Source of the DNA: G963676655 sp963676655 | Lineage (GTDB): Bacteria; Verrucomicrobiota; Lentisphaeria; Victivallales; Victivallaceae | Reading direction: 5' to 3' | DNA length: 64,000 bases | Assembly (NCBI GenBank): GCA_963676655.2 | Contig: CAXXKX010000003.1 | Span: 496,001 to 560,000 of the forward strand | Shown: positions 63,538-64,000 of the stretch, one piece after another | How positions within the stretch are numbered: position 1 is the first letter of the stretch | Layout: each line of letters starts with the position of its first letter | The notes under the pieces: generated by a model | Database searches by the model: none | Told to the model about the DNA's origin: nothing | What the model saw: only the letters and a program-made list of their open reading frames with translations | Position numbers and translations under genes: made by a program

Positions 63538-64000
63538 ATGAACGGACCTAAAATAGCATTTGTCGGGGGCGGCAGTTATAATTGGGCTCCCAGAATTATC
63601 AGCGATATGCTTCAAACCCCGGAGCTGGACAACAGCGAGATCTGGCTGCTGGACATCAATCCAGCCGCGGCGGAGGAAGTAAAAGCCGCCGCGGAACAAA
63701 TGTGCAGGACTCTGAACCGTAACTTCAAGTTTATCGCGACGGATGACGAAGACAGCGCCTTTAAAGGCGCTGATTTTGTAATTATAACTATCTCTACCGG
63801 TGACCTTGAGATGATGCGCCATGACCTGAAGATTCCGGAAAAATACGATATTTTTCACACGGTCGGCGATTCCTGCGGCCCCGGCGGCTGGAGCCGCGCC
63901 TTGCGCAATGTTCCGGTATTTCTGCATCTGGCCCGGAAGATTGAACTGTTTTCACCACATGCTCTGGTCCTGAATTACACTAATCCGATGGCGGCTCTGA
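63538..64000 (+). CDS. Glycoside hydrolase family 4 enzyme (start only, cut by window end)
   Basis: The frame stays open from ATG 63538 to the window edge, 154 residues. It begins with a dinucleotide fold, IAFVGGGSYNWAPRIISDML, as GH4 enzymes need NAD. ITISTGDLEMMRHDLKIP, then VGDSCGPGGWSRALRNVPV and LNYTNPMAAL, are GH4 signatures; the region after VGDSCGPGG normally contributes metal-binding residues. Members are alpha-galactosidases, alpha-glucuronidases or 6-phospho-glycosidases; which is not decidable from the N-terminal third. GGAAGAAG precedes the ATG. Confidence 0.9.
   Translation, partial: MNGPKIAFVGGGSYNWAPRIISDMLQTPELDNSEIWLLDINPAAAEEVKAAAEQMCRTLNRNFKFIATDDEDSAFKGADFVIITISTGDLEMMRHDLKIPEKYDIFHTVGDSCGPGGWSRALRNVPVFLHLARKIELFSPHALVLNYTNPMAAL

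Noticed and set aside
1..64000. CRISPR array, tRNA or rRNA genes
   Set aside because: No regularly spaced short repeats, no tRNA T-arm consensus with a matching cloverleaf and no rRNA core sequences were noticed.

Overview
The window most likely comes from the chromosome of a Lentisphaerota (Victivallales-like) bacterium in the PVC superphylum. The evidence is two single-pilin H-X9-DG-type proteins with the [20 protein letters not shown] N-terminus, many secreted enzymes with LamG or alpha/alpha-toroid folds, a heparinase II/III protein, a sulfatase relic, and REP-associated tyrosine transposases. This assignment is an inference from protein style; no rRNA is present. I saw no tRNA, rRNA or CRISPR array.

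Layout. 1-6.1 kb: a large inverted repeat beside a RAYT transposase, an orphan OppC-type permease, a beta-helix protein, and a complete IS4-family element with 15-bp terminal repeats and an 8-bp target duplication. 6.1-13.3 kb: hrpB with an AraC regulator, a divergent URO-D-like protein, and two overlapping phosphohexomutase paralogues, one of which has lost its catalytic serine and metal ligands. 13.3-17.8 kb: a structured-RNA candidate (possibly 6S RNA), rarA, 5-formyltetrahydrofolate cyclo-ligase and rny. 18.1-18.5 kb: two copies of a GC-rich hairpin whose loop holds an identical strong ribosome-binding site and a four-codon ORF. 18.5-27.5 kb: a TetR regulator, an oxidoreductase, a secreted propeller-like protein, a COG4705-type membrane protein, and a LacI - pseudopilin - secreted enzyme cassette. 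27.5-31.6 kb: a housekeeping run on the minus strand (HU, hisS, adk, map, infA, MBL hydrolase).

31.8-42.7 kb is a catabolic locus: GntR regulator, pseudopilin, secreted toroid/LamG protein, heparinase-like protein, an argininosuccinate-lyase-like enzyme, a PocR-AraC regulator and an MmgE/PrpD protein. The last two enzyme types are also the pair used for iminodisuccinate/EDDS breakdown, which suggests C-N cleavage of an aminodicarboxylate. 42.7-51.1 kb: a zinc-ribbon membrane protein, a gene graveyard (sulfatase remnant and AraC N-terminal fragment), and a LacI - secreted esterase - secreted toroid protein locus split by a palindromic MITE. 51.3-53 kb: an AT-rich accessory patch with two more MITE-like elements, one of which has cleanly interrupted a BrnT toxin gene while leaving BrnA intact. 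53.2-59.6 kb: a TetR - MFP - RND - MATE efflux operon. 59.7-64 kb: an AT-rich secreted protein, a second RAYT, cysS, and the start of a GH4 glycosidase gene cut by the window edge.

The recurring theme is local regulators (AraC, LacI, GntR, PocR-AraC) next to secreted or cytoplasmic carbohydrate-active proteins, in a genome under visible pressure from small mobile elements.
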